64,000 bases of DNA from Coniella vitis (Eukaryota > Ascomycota > Sordariomycetes > Diaporthales > Schizoparmaceae): NCBI GenBank assembly GCA_011317545.1, contig WUJK01000006.1, positions 806,001 to 870,000 on the forward strand, given 5' to 3'. A model generated the notes under the pieces. That model saw only the letters and a list, made by a program, of their open reading frames with translations. It did not search any database and was not told where the DNA came from. Made by a program: the position numbers and the translations under genes. The first letter of the stretch is position 1, and each line of letters begins with the position of its first letter. This document shows, in pieces, positions 26,100 through 37,610 of the stretch.

Positions 26100-26851
26100 C
26101 CTCCATACACCAAACCAACATCACCACCATCGTCACAGTCACTTCAACCATCTTGCTTCATAGCTTGATCAGTTCAGCCCCATCTTAACCCCCACCGCAT
26201 TCGCTTCATCACATCGTCCCATCATCAGGCCTCGTGTGCCTCTGAAGACGATATCTTCAGCTACCCAGCACTGTCCAGTCCGGTGTTGTGCCTGTCCCAG
26301 GACTCCGAACCTCCTGTCCGAGTGAAAGATTGTTGCACTGGAGGACTCTAGACTGGCAAGGTGAGTGTGCTTTGGCTCTTCAAGATGTAAAAGCCAGGAT
26401 ATATGGGCTCGGGCACCCATGGCTTCGATGTTGCTATCACTGATAATCTGCCCACTTGGGCTCACCACCGCCTTCCCCATCCCCAACCTTCACCACCTTG
26501 ACCTCCACCCAACTTTTGTCTGTCATTCACTGCCCTGCCAGTCTGCTGGCTCCACCAATTACATCCCCTGTCAATTCACTTCGACGTCAAGGCAGCCCTC
26601 GAACTTCTCCTGGTCTGCCTTCCATTTCAAGTCGTCGCTTCATCTCCTCGACCAACTTCCTCCACTTCCCTCTTTCCTTTTTTCTCTACCGGCCATCACC
26701 TTTCTCCAATCTTCCCACTCCCCACACCCACCATTGTTCTGGCAGTATCCTTCCCAGCAGCTCACCCATCGTCTCTTATCACATTGGAGTATCTTCATCT
26801 ATACCCAAAGTTTGCATCACATACCCAAAGCATCATTGCAATACTTTCAAG
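26100..26851 (+). promoter_or_regulatory. Pyrimidine-rich promoter-proximal leader of the RRM protein gene
   Basis: The + strand is dominated by C and T with few G for about 700 bp, ending at the ATG at 26852. Such tracts usually mark the transcription start and leader of well-expressed fungal genes. Several upstream ATGs occur, so upstream ORFs are possible if the leader is this long. Confidence 0.45.
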
Positions 26852-29327
26852 ATGGCAGTCATTGACCCCAACCGCACGCCTACTAAGGCCTCGCATCAGG
26901 ATGAGCTGTTGATCGACCTGTCGTCGGTGAGTACACAAACAGCTAGAAATTTTTCCCTCTCTACAAATGCCCACAACGCGTCGAACCAGGAAGTCCTGGT
27001 CTAGCAGTCCTGAGTCGATGAAGTCGCTTCCCGAATTCGTCGTCGACCAAATATTGCCGTTGGGTTTGCCATCTCGGCGTGTCTAACCCCCAGACAACGT
27101 ATTTGCTGTGCAAACACAGACCCGAGGTTTTTCGTGATCACAAAATGCTCTTCCCTTATCTGGCTCTGGAATCAACTTCACTCTTCCCACGCTTGTTGCT
27201 TGCTTGTATCAGCACTCGCTTGCCATCTTTTTTACTCCTAGAGACTGATTGCGTGTTTTACAGAACCCCGATACCGACATGACTTATCAGCAGAATCCGA
27301 CCGTGATGCCTGGAGACGGCGGCCACCAGGGCCGTAACGGCATGGGCGCTGCTTCCTACCTCGCCCCTCACTCTGCCCACGATGCTGGCGCCCGCAACAT
27401 TCACTACGCTCCAGCCCACAATGATGGTCTTGGTGGAGTTGTCGGCACGTTTGGCAACCTTAGTCTGGCTCATCCCAACAATATTCACCAGGCTGCTCCA
27501 CACGTTGCCATGCCTGCTGGTGGCTTCATACCCGATGCCTCGTTCTATCCTACTCTTGGCAACCACATCCAGCCGGCTTTCAGCATGCCTATGCCCCATG
27601 TTGCCGCCGAATCGTTTGGCACCAATGCCCACTTCATGACCCAGGGCAACGTCCCTGCTAGCTATGGTGGTGGCTACGTCTTGCCCTACACCCCTGGCCG
27701 AACTGCTTCCTACGGTGATGGCATTGAGCGTGCCATTGCCCGCGATCTCCCTAGCCTGGACAATCGTCGCGGATCGTACTCGACCACTACCAACACCGAG
27801 TCTACCCCCAGCACCCCCTTCTTTGGAGGTATGCTGGACCGCCAGAATGCTCCTCGTGTCATTTCTACTGACCGCTCCAATTACTCCACCCCCTCTCCTC
27901 AGCAGCTTGCTGTGTCTGGAATGATTGGTTCTGTCAATACCTCAAAGAGCAAGCGCATTGCTGAAGAGGAGCTCCGTGCCCTGATTGCCCAGGACCCCGT
28001 CATTCCTGAGGCTGTTCCTGCTGTTTTCACTCCTCCGGAGCAGCGCAAGAACATCGACCAGAGCCTTGAGAACCGCATTGAAGGCAACCGCAATGTCTAT
28101 ATCCGTGGCCTCCACCCCACCACTGATGATGCTCTTCTCCTTCAGTACGCCTCTCGCTTTGGCGAGGTTGAGCAGAGCAAGGCCATCATTGACACTAGCA
28201 CTGGTGCTTGCAAGGGGTAAGTAGTGCCTCTCATTGACGTCGTGAACAATCCACTGACGTGTGCGTCTAGATTTGGCTTTTCCAAGTTCAAAGATGTACG
28301 TGACTCTGAGAAGTGTATCCAGGGCTTCTACCTCCTCGGCTACGAGGTTGGCTTTGCTCGCGTGAGTATTTGACTGCATCATTGAGGCATATGTTCATCA
28401 GTGACTGACGCGAACATTAACAGGAGAGCTTTAATGCCCGCCTGAAGGCTGAGGGTGACGACGGTTCGACGAACCTCTACATCTCCAACCTTCCCAAGAA
28501 CATCACTGAAGCTGTACGTCTTGGACCATCATCCGCTCGCCATTATGTATGCAACACTTACTGAATTGCTGCTAGCAACTGACTGCTATCTTTGGGCCCT
28601 ACGTCATCTTGTCAAGCAAGATCCTCCGCGACAGCATGGGTAACAGCCGCGGCGTCGGCTTTGCTCGGTATGTTTTTTTATCCCCTTGGCTTGTTCCCGC
28701 GAAGCAAAACTGATCAGTCGCTATAGCTTCGAAACTCGCGATATCTGTGAGGAGGTCATTGCCCGCTACAGCGGCCAGGCTGTTGGTGAAGAAGGTAACT
28801 GTATCCAGGTCCGTTACGCCGATACTCCTGCACAGAAAGAACTGAAGCGCGTCACTGCCGAGCGCCGCCAGTACCGCACCAACGAGTACAATATTGGTGC
28901 CTATGGAACCATGGCTGTTGGAATCAACCCTACCATCTACAATACTACGCCTCAGGCCACCAACTGGGCCCGCTCTCCCCGCTACACTGGGTAAGCATCA
29001 TTTTCTCTCTTCATTCTTAGTAACATCAAGAAACGACCTTTTGTTTTTTTTACGATGACTGACAAATTTGTAGCACCGAGGGTCGTGCTGTCCATGTGTA
29101 CCAGGCTCCTCTGTCTGCTACTGGCGGAAAGACCACTCGCCTTTCCACCGACGACGAGGAGTATGTTGAATCCAATCCTGCGCAGTTCTGCTGATTGAAG
29201 CCGTTACTAATCGAGATCACTTGTTTTTCGCAGCCGCAAGGAGATGACACCTACCTCTGAGCACGAATCTGGTGATGAGGGCGTCACTGTCGTTGACACC
29301 CCTGCCATCAAACAGGAGGCTGCCTAG
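26852..29327 (+). CDS. Two-RRM RNA-binding protein (MSSP/RBMS-like)
   Basis: I model eight exons: 26852-26926, 27264-28216, 28271-28361, 28424-28513, 28576-28667, 28727-28990, 29074-29160 and 29234-29327. All junctions are GT-AG and the sum, 1,746 nt, gives 581 residues. The first 300 residues are disordered, rich in Pro, His, Ala and Ser. RRM1 starts near residue 300 (NVYIRGLHPTTDD, then GFGFSKF) and RRM2 near 389 (NLYISNLPKNITEA, then SRGVGFARF). The pair resembles the tandem RRMs of MSSP/RBMS and related fungal proteins that bind A/U-rich single-stranded RNA. A short acidic tail follows. The first intron is long (337 nt). A shorter product starting at the ATG at 27279 is possible if exon 1 is skipped. 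Which mRNAs it binds cannot be read from sequence. Confidence 0.88.
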
Positions 29328-29994
29328 AAGAACACCACTCCTTTGGGCCACTATCCTTTCCATCAAAGGTTACATGCTTTGTCGGCGACAGTTCTCCAAG
29401 CATAATTTCCAGTATCAACAAGCAGCCTTGATTCAAGGGTTTGCGGAGGTCGTTCGATGTTAGCTAGGTCCGAGATTTTGGCGTTTTCTGTTACGCACAC
29501 TACAGGGTAAAATCTTACCATCACGGAAAGCAGAAGAAAAAATGTCGATTGACGCGCGCAAGGACGGGTATTTTGCAAGATGGGGAAAACCAGGAATGCT
29601 TTGATTTGGCAATTAAAGCAGGGCAATTGAGGGCATACTTTATGAAGGATATGGTCCTCTGTACCAGAGCAGATAGTTTACTCGGTTGTTTGTACCTTGT
29701 GGGTGTCGCAGCAAGGATCGTCAAGCAATTGGCAATATGATTCGTTGTAATCGTCATAAACCCTTTCTTTGCCTTCCTGGATCGTGCTCTCCGACTTTGA
29801 TGGGATAAGATGCGCCATGCTATTTCCCCAAGTACGACTGGGTGGGTCCTAATACTACAGTGAAAATGCAATCTTCATGGCGCGTCTCGCGCTGTTACCA
29901 AGACGTGCCTGTTTGGGGGTATCAATGCGGCTCTGCATAAATTCAGGTCTACCTTTTCTTCAAGAACAATACTAGCTGAGTAGTACTTTTGCTC
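29328..29994. other. Intergenic: 3' flanks of convergent RRM gene and RIO2
   Basis: This 667-bp stretch lies between two stop codons and should hold both 3' UTRs. No further feature is recognised. Confidence 0.55.
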
Positions 29995-31271
29995 TCAAAA
30001 GTTGTGGTCTGCTTCCGTGCTCCGAGCGTCGTCGCCTGACTCCGCATCTCCCGTATCGCTGTTCTCCGAATCGTCCTCACCACCCGAGTCTTCATCATCA
30101 TCTGAAAGACCAGCATCTCCTTCATCATTGTCGTCTTTTGACCCTGCTTGTTCTCTTATGGCGGCCTCCAGGTCCTTTGTCATCTTCTTGGTAAAGCCTG
30201 AGGCTTCTACTGCGACATCAATCCGTTTGGCGCCGTCTTTGCCCACTGTCTTTTTGGCATCCTTGTAGAATGGCCCTGGTGGTGTATCGATAAAGTGAAA
30301 CTTTCTTTCAAAAAATCTCTTGACGCAATTGACATCTCTGTCAAAGTACATTTCCGCATTTTGGTGATCCATGGACACCATCTGTGGAAAGTCAATGAGA
30401 ATGGGCGTTAGGGTGACTGTCTCGCTGCTTTCTGTATCTGCAGCCGCAGCTGCGTCCGCATTCTCTTCTGTCGCAACTTTCTCCTCCTTGATCAAGATGT
30501 TGAATTCGTTAAAGTCGCCGTGAATCAGTCCATGCTTTGCGAGCCGTAGTATCAGCGCTATAAGGTCCGCATAGAGGTTTGCTGGATCTGGAACTGCAGC
30601 AATCTGCCGCAAAGGGTACGAGTCGATAAATGACATGACAACGGTATGCCTTGATTGCGCGACTGGTTCCGGCACAGGAAATCCCTCATCAGCCAGTGCC
30701 TGCATGAATGCATATTCCTTCATGGCTGATAGACGTGACAAGTACATCCAAGAGCCACCTTGCCTCTTTTTCAGGTAATCTCTGTTTGTCTTGACCGTCC
30801 GGAAAGATATCCGGCCCAGTCTGTGGATCTTGAGCACTTTTTGGCGGCCCTTTTCGTCTGCCACCATCATAATGTCGCTTTCCTTGCCAACGCCGATCCG
30901 GCTACCCACACTGTATACCTCTTTGCGGGAAGAGTATGTGTGAAGAGCGAGGTAATCGAGTCCACCGTAGGTCAGGCGGTAGCCATCATATTTGGCTTCT
31001 TTGATACGACCAATCAGCCCCGTCTTGGCCAAATTGCTAATTGACTTGTGTACACCGCTGGCGCCGCCTCGGAGACGAGCAATCTTTTCGATGAGGGGGG
31101 TTGGAACAATTTCGTGATTCTTAGAACCCATTTCAACCTGTAAGGACGCAAATATCAGTGGGGGTTCTGTTGAAGCATGCGATAGATGAGCACAGAGAAT
31201 TTCCGTACTGCCGTGAGAACGCGCCAGTCCTCGGACGTCAGATGACGCATAGCCTTCGTGTCCAACTTCAT
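29995..31271 (-). CDS. RIO2: Serine/threonine protein kinase RIO2
   Basis: Exon 1 (31271-31209) encodes 21 residues (MKLDTKAMRHLTSEDWRV...), the conserved RIO2 start. Intron 31208-31138 leads to exon 2 (31137-29995). The joined protein is 401 residues, with a junction reading RVLTA|VEMGSKNHE. It has the N-terminal winged-helix domain (PTPLIEKIARLRGG). The RIO kinase domain follows, with ATP-binding loop IGVGKESDI, catalytic loop LIHGDFNEFNIL, and metal-binding LIDFPQMVS. An acidic Asp/Glu/Ser tail ends it. RIO2 rides on late pre-40S particles, and its ATPase cycle drives cytoplasmic 18S maturation. An upstream in-frame start at 31302 reads through the intron and does not match the family. It is divergent from RPN1. 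Confidence 0.96.
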
Positions 31272-31970
31272 GGTGACCGATTGCCTCGCTTGATGGTGTC
31301 AAATTTCGTATGATTAGACTGCGCTTTTGCCGATGGGCGGTATATCCTGATCTGTTTATGTTCGGGTCGGGAAGTTGCCCTAGTGTGGGGCAAGTCGTCT
31401 CAAGTCTTTTGTATTCATTCGTTCAATGTAGTTCCTGCATCTGTTTTATGGCAGGAAGTTGATGAGGACCCCTCCAAAATTTCCGTACCAGAGAGGAACC
31501 CAAGGAGCCGCTATCTTATCAAGATCAGATACCGAGTACAAGGATACATGCTCACCTGCTCCACCAGCCTACGTATGTACATTCCATCATAGCAGATCTG
31601 ACTGACTAAGCTACGCAACACCTGACACCATGACTTGCGTTTGCCTGCCTGCTAGCTTGCTAGCCATCTCTCTAGGCGGCAAGGCCTCGCGTAACCGCAA
31701 CACCTACCGGGAAAGCTAAGCTGTACAAAGCTTCGACCCAACAACACAAGAACGCCTAACCACCAAAGCTTCTCCTAATATTCACCCGTCTGATCTCTCC
31801 CTGAGATCTCATTCTGAGACATCTTTACGGCTCAGAACCACCTCCAATTCCTGTTCGCTTCTCCGATATAATTACTCTCTCTTCTCAGGCCGACGAGGTC
31901 GACGGTCCTCTGAGTACAACTCGCGGCGCGACTCCGGTTGAAGTGTTCCTGAGGTCACAACACATTCACG
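31272..31970. promoter_or_regulatory. Shared divergent promoter of RIO2 and RPN1
   Basis: The 699 bp between two start codons serves both genes. The RPN1-proximal part (31780-31960) is C/T-rich, like a fungal leader. Pairing a 40S-assembly kinase with a proteasome subunit may be chance. No known operator was identified with confidence. Confidence 0.55.
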
Positions 31971-34902
31971 ATGGCACAAGACGATCAACCTACCGCTGCC
32001 GACAAGGGTAAGGGGAAGGCTGTCGAAACTATCAAGTCCGAGGACGTGAAGAAGGACAAGGACGGCAAGCCCGTGGCAAACGGCAAGAAGGAGGATGAAA
32101 AGGATGAGTGTATGTGCTGTCGCAGGCGCCCGGCGCCCGCGCAGTTCCCCATTCTTTCAAGTCGCCGGCTAACATTTGTGTCATTGCAGCTACCGAGGAA
32201 CTTAGTGAAGAGGACCAGCAGCTCAAGAGTGAGCTCGACATGCTTGTTGAGAGACTGACAGTACGTCCTTCTCTGGATCCAGTCGCTCTTCTCTACCGGC
32301 GCACTAATGCCTTATGTTCGCAGGAGTCCGATGCAGCCCTCTATCAACCGGCCTTGGAGGCTATGAAGAACTTCATCAAGACGTCCACATCCTCCATGAC
32401 CGCCGTGCCAAAACCACTTAAATTCCTCCGACCGCACTTCGAGACGTTGACCAAGCTGTACGACGAATGGCCGGCCAGCGAAAATAAGAATTCATTGGCA
32501 GACGTTTTGTCGGTGATTGGGATGACCTTTTCTGACGAGGACCGACAAGACACTCTCAAGTACCGACTGCTCGCACCTACAGAAGACATCGGATCGTGGG
32601 GTCATGAATACGTCCGGCATCTAGCCCTCGAGATCGGCGAGGTTTACGGGAAGAGAATCACAGCAGAAGAGTCTACAGATGATCTCGTCGATCTCGCTTT
32701 GCTTTTGGTCCCTCTGTTCCTGAAGAGCAATGCCGAGGCTGACGCGGTTGATTTGATGAGCGAGCTGGAAATTATCGAACGGCTTCCGGAATTCGTTGAC
32801 GAAAACACCTACTCCCGAGTGTGCCTGTACATGGTGTCCATGGTCAACCTCCTGACATACCCCGACAATGAAGTGTTTCTTCGAGTTGCCTATGACATAT
32901 ATAAGGACTTTGGGCAAGCGACGCAGGCAATGGTCCTTGCCATCCGACTCAACGACACTGAACTTATCGAGAAGCAACTCGAGGCCACCACTGATCCTAC
33001 CCTCAAGAAGCAGTTGGCCTTTCTGATTGCTAGACAGCGGATATCGCTTGCTTCATTCGCTGAGACTTGGGAGGAAGAGGATCCGGACGTATTGGAGGCT
33101 GCTGGCAACCTCCGTTTGTCAGAGCATTTCAAAACCCTCGGCAAGGAGCTCAACATTCTTGACCCAAAGACCACCGAAGATATTTACAAGAGCCATCTGG
33201 AGAGCAGCCGTGTAGCTGGCATGACCAATCTCGACTCTGCACGTCATAACCTCGCTGCGGGCTTTGTCAATGCCTTTGTCAATGCCGGTTTTGGTAACGA
33301 CAAGATGATGCTGGTCGACAGAGACAGCAACAGCTGGGTATGGAAAACCAAGGATGAGGGCATGACGTCGACTGTAGCATCCCTCGGGACTCTTCTTCTG
33401 TGGGATGTTGAGAATGGCCTGGACAAGACTGACAAGTACACCTACTCCGAGGAACCTCAAATCGTGGCCGGAGCCATGCTTGCCATTGGTATAATGAATG
33501 CCGGTGTGAAGATGGATTCCGAACCCGTTCTGGCGTTGCTTGCAGAGCCTGAGAAGCTAGAACACTCCAGCCCCCTTGTACGAGTTGCGTCCATAATGGG
33601 TCTCGGTATTACATACGCCGGATCCAACAAGGAAGAGCTGCTTGACAAGCTTTGCCCCATCATCAGCGACACGAGCCAAGACATGCAAGTGTCAGCGATG
33701 GCTGCTCTTACTTGCGGTCTCATCTTTGTTGGTTCTTCTAATCCAGAAGTCACAGAAGCCATAATAAACACGTTGATGGACGAGGATCGCCAGAGCCAAC
33801 TCAAGGACAAATGGACCCGATTCATGGCTCTTGGTCTCGGTCTACTTTACTTTGGGAAGCAGGAAGAAGTGGACGTCGTTCTGGAGTTACTCAAGGTCAT
33901 CGAGAATCCTGCAGCCAAGGCAACTGCTGTACTGGTGGAGATTTGTGCCTGGGCCGGCACGGGCGCCGTGCTCAAGATCCAAGAGCTTCTGCACATGTGC
34001 AATGAGCATATGGAAGACTCTGATGAGAAGAAGGGAGATGAATTGCTTCAGTCATACGCAGTTCTAGGTATCGGCCTGATTGCCATGGGTGAGGATGTTG
34101 GACAGGAGATGGTCCTCCGCCAATTCGGTCACCTGATGCACTATGGCGAGGCCAACATCCGACGAGCAGTGCCTCTTGCTATGGGATTGATTAGCCCTAG
34201 CAACCCTCAGATGAAGGTTTACGACACACTGTCACGGTACAGTCACGACAACGACAATGACGTCGCGATCAATGCCATCTTCGCCATGGGTCTTCTCGGC
34301 GCGGGCACCAACAATGCACGGCTGGCGCAATTATTGCGACAGCTGGCAAGCTACTATCACCGCGAGAAAGACTCACTCTTCATGGTTCGCATTGCACAAG
34401 GACTGCTGCATATGGGCAAGGGCACAATGTCTTTGAGCCCCTTCCACACTGACCGCCAGATTCTGTCGCGAGTTTCTGCTGCAGGCTTGTTGGCAGTCAT
34501 TGTGGCCATGATTGATGCCAAGCAATTCATCACCAAGGATGCACACTACCTGCTGTATTTCTTGGTGACAGCCATGCACCCTCGGTTCCTCGTCACTCTT
34601 GATGAGAACCTCAAGCCGCTCACGGTGAATGTGCGTGTTGGCCAGGCTGTCGATGTTGTTGGCCAGGCTGGTCGCCCCAAGACCATTACTGGCTGGCAGA
34701 CGCAGAGCACACCCGTTCTCCTGGGCTATGGAGAGCGGGCTGAGCTTGAGGATGAGGAGTACATCAGTGTAAGCAATGTGCTCGAGGGTCTGGTGATTCT
34801 CAAGAAGGTAAGTTACGGTGACCGCCCCTACCAAGATACCGCCACAAATGGTTGCTAACACACAATGAACCACAGAACCCGGATTGGGAAGATGGCAAAT
34901 AG
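31971..34902 (+). CDS. RPN1: 26S proteasome regulatory subunit RPN1
   Basis: There are four exons: 31971-32109, 32190-32260, 32324-34807 and 34876-34902, giving 906 residues. The N-terminus is Lys/Asp/Glu-rich. The body has helical proteasome/cyclosome (PC) repeats, for example LVRVASIMGLGITYAG and IRRAVPLAMGLIS. The end is NPDWEDGK, as expected for Rpn1. Rpn1 lies in the base of the 19S particle and docks ubiquitin receptors and the deubiquitinase Ubp6. Intron 2 (32261-32323) is 63 nt, a multiple of three without a stop, so retention would insert 21 residues. I call it an intron because conserved Rpn1 reads straight from ERLT into E(S/P)D and the splice sites are good (gtacgt, cgcag). It is convergent with MLH1. 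Confidence 0.97.
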
Positions 34903-35303
34903 AATCATCATGGTATGAAGGAAGGTCGAGGGTCGGTCCATTTAGGTGGGGAAAGCAGAGAGATGAAGACAATTGTACAGTATCACATATCGCAGTTTAG
35001 GCCTGCAATCAAAGGCCAGACAGAGGAAAGCTTTTCATCGGTGTTGATATAGCCATAGACGAATTGAAAATGACCTTCAGAGCTACCATTGCGTCTATTT
35101 GTTACTTATTATGCCATGACTATCACATGAGGTAATTGACTTCAGCATGGTCTCGAAGCGTACACCGTTGATCAATGGCTTTGAGGTGGTGTCATAGTGT
35201 CCTCTATTCTCTCCTGGGTGAAATGTGCGTAAATGATGTTCAAGAGCAACACATAGTATCCTTCCTCGGAGTAGTTCGCGGTAGAACAACCCAGGAAAAA
35301 CAC
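34903..35303. other. Intergenic: 3' flanks of convergent RPN1 and MLH1
   Basis: This 401-bp stretch lies between two stop codons and should hold both 3' UTRs. Nothing else is recognised. Confidence 0.55.
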
Positions 35304-37610
35304 TCAACACCTCTCAAATACTCTATAGAGTCCCTTCAGGTTCGCAACTTCCAGTACAGCCGCCTTCATCAACGACCTCGTCGCCACCAGCCTCGCCTTG
35401 AAAGCGGGGAAAAACACGTTCTCCACCGCCCAGCGCACATGCTTCCTGCGCTCCTTCAGGTGTTCATCAATCTGATCCTGTGCTGCATCTTCTGCGTTCC
35501 CCGGTGTAGGCGGCAGGGCTTCGGGCACGTAAAAGGACGCCAGTTCCTTGAGAAAGGTGTCAAAACAAGACTTTTCATCGTTCCAATCAACACAGGGACC
35601 TAGTCGGAGAAGGAATTGAGGCAGTTTGGCCAGGGATGGGATATACCCCTTGACAAGCAGTGGGATGCTAACGAGTTCACCAGTGGGTGAAACTTCCAGT
35701 GAAAAGTATTCCAGCAGCATCTCGCGACGCTCAATAAGCTGCTCAGAGACCATGTCAACCACTTTGTCGACATCTAAATCAGCATCTCCTGTGGCTGTCG
35801 CTGAGCTTTTCTGTTTCTTTTCCTTCTCGGCCGCTACGCGCAGCACGGCGCGGAGGTCGAGCGAAGGGCTGAACTGAATGACACCGAAATTGCCAAAGTC
35901 GGTCAGCGCGACTTGGTACAAGTACTCGAAACAGACACGACCATAATCAATGAGGTAAAGCTTCAAGCCACCCTGAACGGACGCAAGACGGCGCTGCTCA
36001 TCTACGATACCAACAAAGGCGTGGGTCGCAAAGACCTCAGTCAGCTCGTAGTGCATCTCATCGCGCACTTCAGAACGCAACTCACGCACGCTTGCTAGCC
36101 TACAGGGCATGCGCTCACGGTCGACGATTTCGTAGTTGAGGGTGTCTGGTGGTTGTGTATCGGAAGCAGTCACGCCAGACGTCGGGTTACCGTCGTTTGC
36201 GTGTGACGAACTCACAGCAGGTGCAAACATGCTTGTTATTTTGCGGAGGTTAGTGTCAGTTCTCACGAGCGTATTTTCGTGTCGTATGGTCCTTTTGCTC
36301 GAGCTTCTGGTGGTGGAAAGAGTGGCCGCTTCGTCGCCGGCCTCGTCGGGTGCAGAGGCTGCCCAATCAGCACCTGGGAGTAGTGTCTGGGTCATGAAGG
36401 TGCGGCTTTGGTCTACCGCGGCTAGTTTGCTGCGAATGTGCTCGCAGATTGCTTGTATGATGTCGTCCTCGTTGAGAAAGTTGACTTCCCGCTTGGTTGG
36501 ATGAACGTTGACATCAATTCGTTGTGGGTCGATCTCAAGACTAATGTAAACGAACGGGTGACCATTCTTAGGCAGAAAAGCCGCATATGTCTGCTCAATG
36601 GCTTTCTTGATGTTTGAAGAGTCGACGCAGCGATGGTTGATGAAGAGCAGCAGTGTGGTCTTTTTGATGTGGTAATTTGCATTTGTCGCGTAGCCCTCGG
36701 CCTTGAAGCCCCAGCGGTCGTCAGACGTGGCATATTCGACCAGCTCGTTGGCTACTCCAGTGCCGTAGATTTGGCGGATTCTGTCGACGACGGTTGCAGT
36801 TGCGGGCACAGAAATGCTTGTGGATGAATCTCCTTGCTTCTTGCAGGAAAAGGCGACATGGCTACAGTGGACAGCATATCGGCCCACCATGTCTATGATC
36901 TTGTTATATTCGTCCGAAGCAGAGCGGAAAGCACGGCGTCTTGTCGGAACATTGTAAAAGAGATCTTCCACCGTAATCTGCGTGCCGTTTCTGCCCGCTA
37001 CTGGGCGTGGCTCTGGAGTTTGGCCAGGCTTGGCAGGAACAAGCTTGCCTCCGCCGTAGACGGCTCGCCAGGCACAGGTGGAATCTTTGGTCTTGGTGGT
37101 GACAGTGAGGTGTGCAATATGACTGATGCTTGCCAGAGCCTCTCCGCGGAAGCCATAGGTGGCAATGGAGGACAAGTCCTCAAACTTTTGCAGCTTGGAC
37201 GTTGTGAACCGCTCGCACAGGATAGGCAGGTCTTCCTTCTGTACGGCACTGTTAGCAACTGCGGTCTTTGTTGTGCTATTTCACATTGCCTCAGGTAGGT
37301 CAGATTCGGGAGTTGGGGCAACAATTGCGCATACATCGATACCGCTGCCGTTGTCTGTGATTTGCAAGAGTTTCAAGCCGCCCTCCTTGGCCAAGACCTC
37401 GAGAGATGTGGAGCCAGCATCTACGGCGTTCTCGATCAGCTCCTTGAGCGCGTGGACTGGGGCGACAATGATTTCCCCGGCCGCAATCTTGTTCACGACA
37501 TCTGGATCGAGCGCCTTGATCCTGCGAGGAGCTGCCACGTCTGGGCCACCGAGCTCGTCTGCTTTCCTCTTGGTGCCACGAGGACCATCAACATCACTTG
37601 TCTCAGCCAT
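35304..37610 (-). CDS. MLH1: DNA mismatch repair protein MLH1
   Basis: Exon 1 is 37610-37335, the intron 37334-37239 and exon 2 37238-35304, for 736 residues. The N-terminal GHKL ATPase motifs are complete: KIAAGEII and ELIENAVDAGS, then DNGSGID across the junction into KEDLP, then TYGFRGEALAS. The transducer-domain motif DVNVHPTKREV is present. The C-terminus is VFERC, the invariant MLH1 end that contributes to the MutLalpha endonuclease site. MLH1 pairs with PMS1 or MLH3 after MutS recognises a mismatch and also acts in meiotic crossover. The N-terminus carries a short basic leader before the ATPase. No damage is seen. Confidence 0.97.

Larger units (their letters stand above)
22899..26851. 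other. Long intergenic region upstream of the RRM protein gene
   Basis: Nearly 4 kb separates the reductase stop from the next start codon. The first few hundred bases should be the reductase 3' UTR. A perfect 8-bp inverted repeat built on the TACATAGTA word lies at 23439-23460. From about 26100 onward the + strand becomes strongly C/T-rich (CACC, CTTCC), typical of a fungal promoter-proximal leader. Open frames of 80-200 codons exist but have biased, low-complexity translations without recognisable domains. I see no supportable gene. Confidence 0.5.

Noticed and set aside
31670..31690. A proteasome-element-like GGCGGCAAG upstream of RPN1
   Set aside because: Only 7 of 9 bases match the yeast Rpn4 site GGTGGCAAA, and single weak matches are expected by chance.
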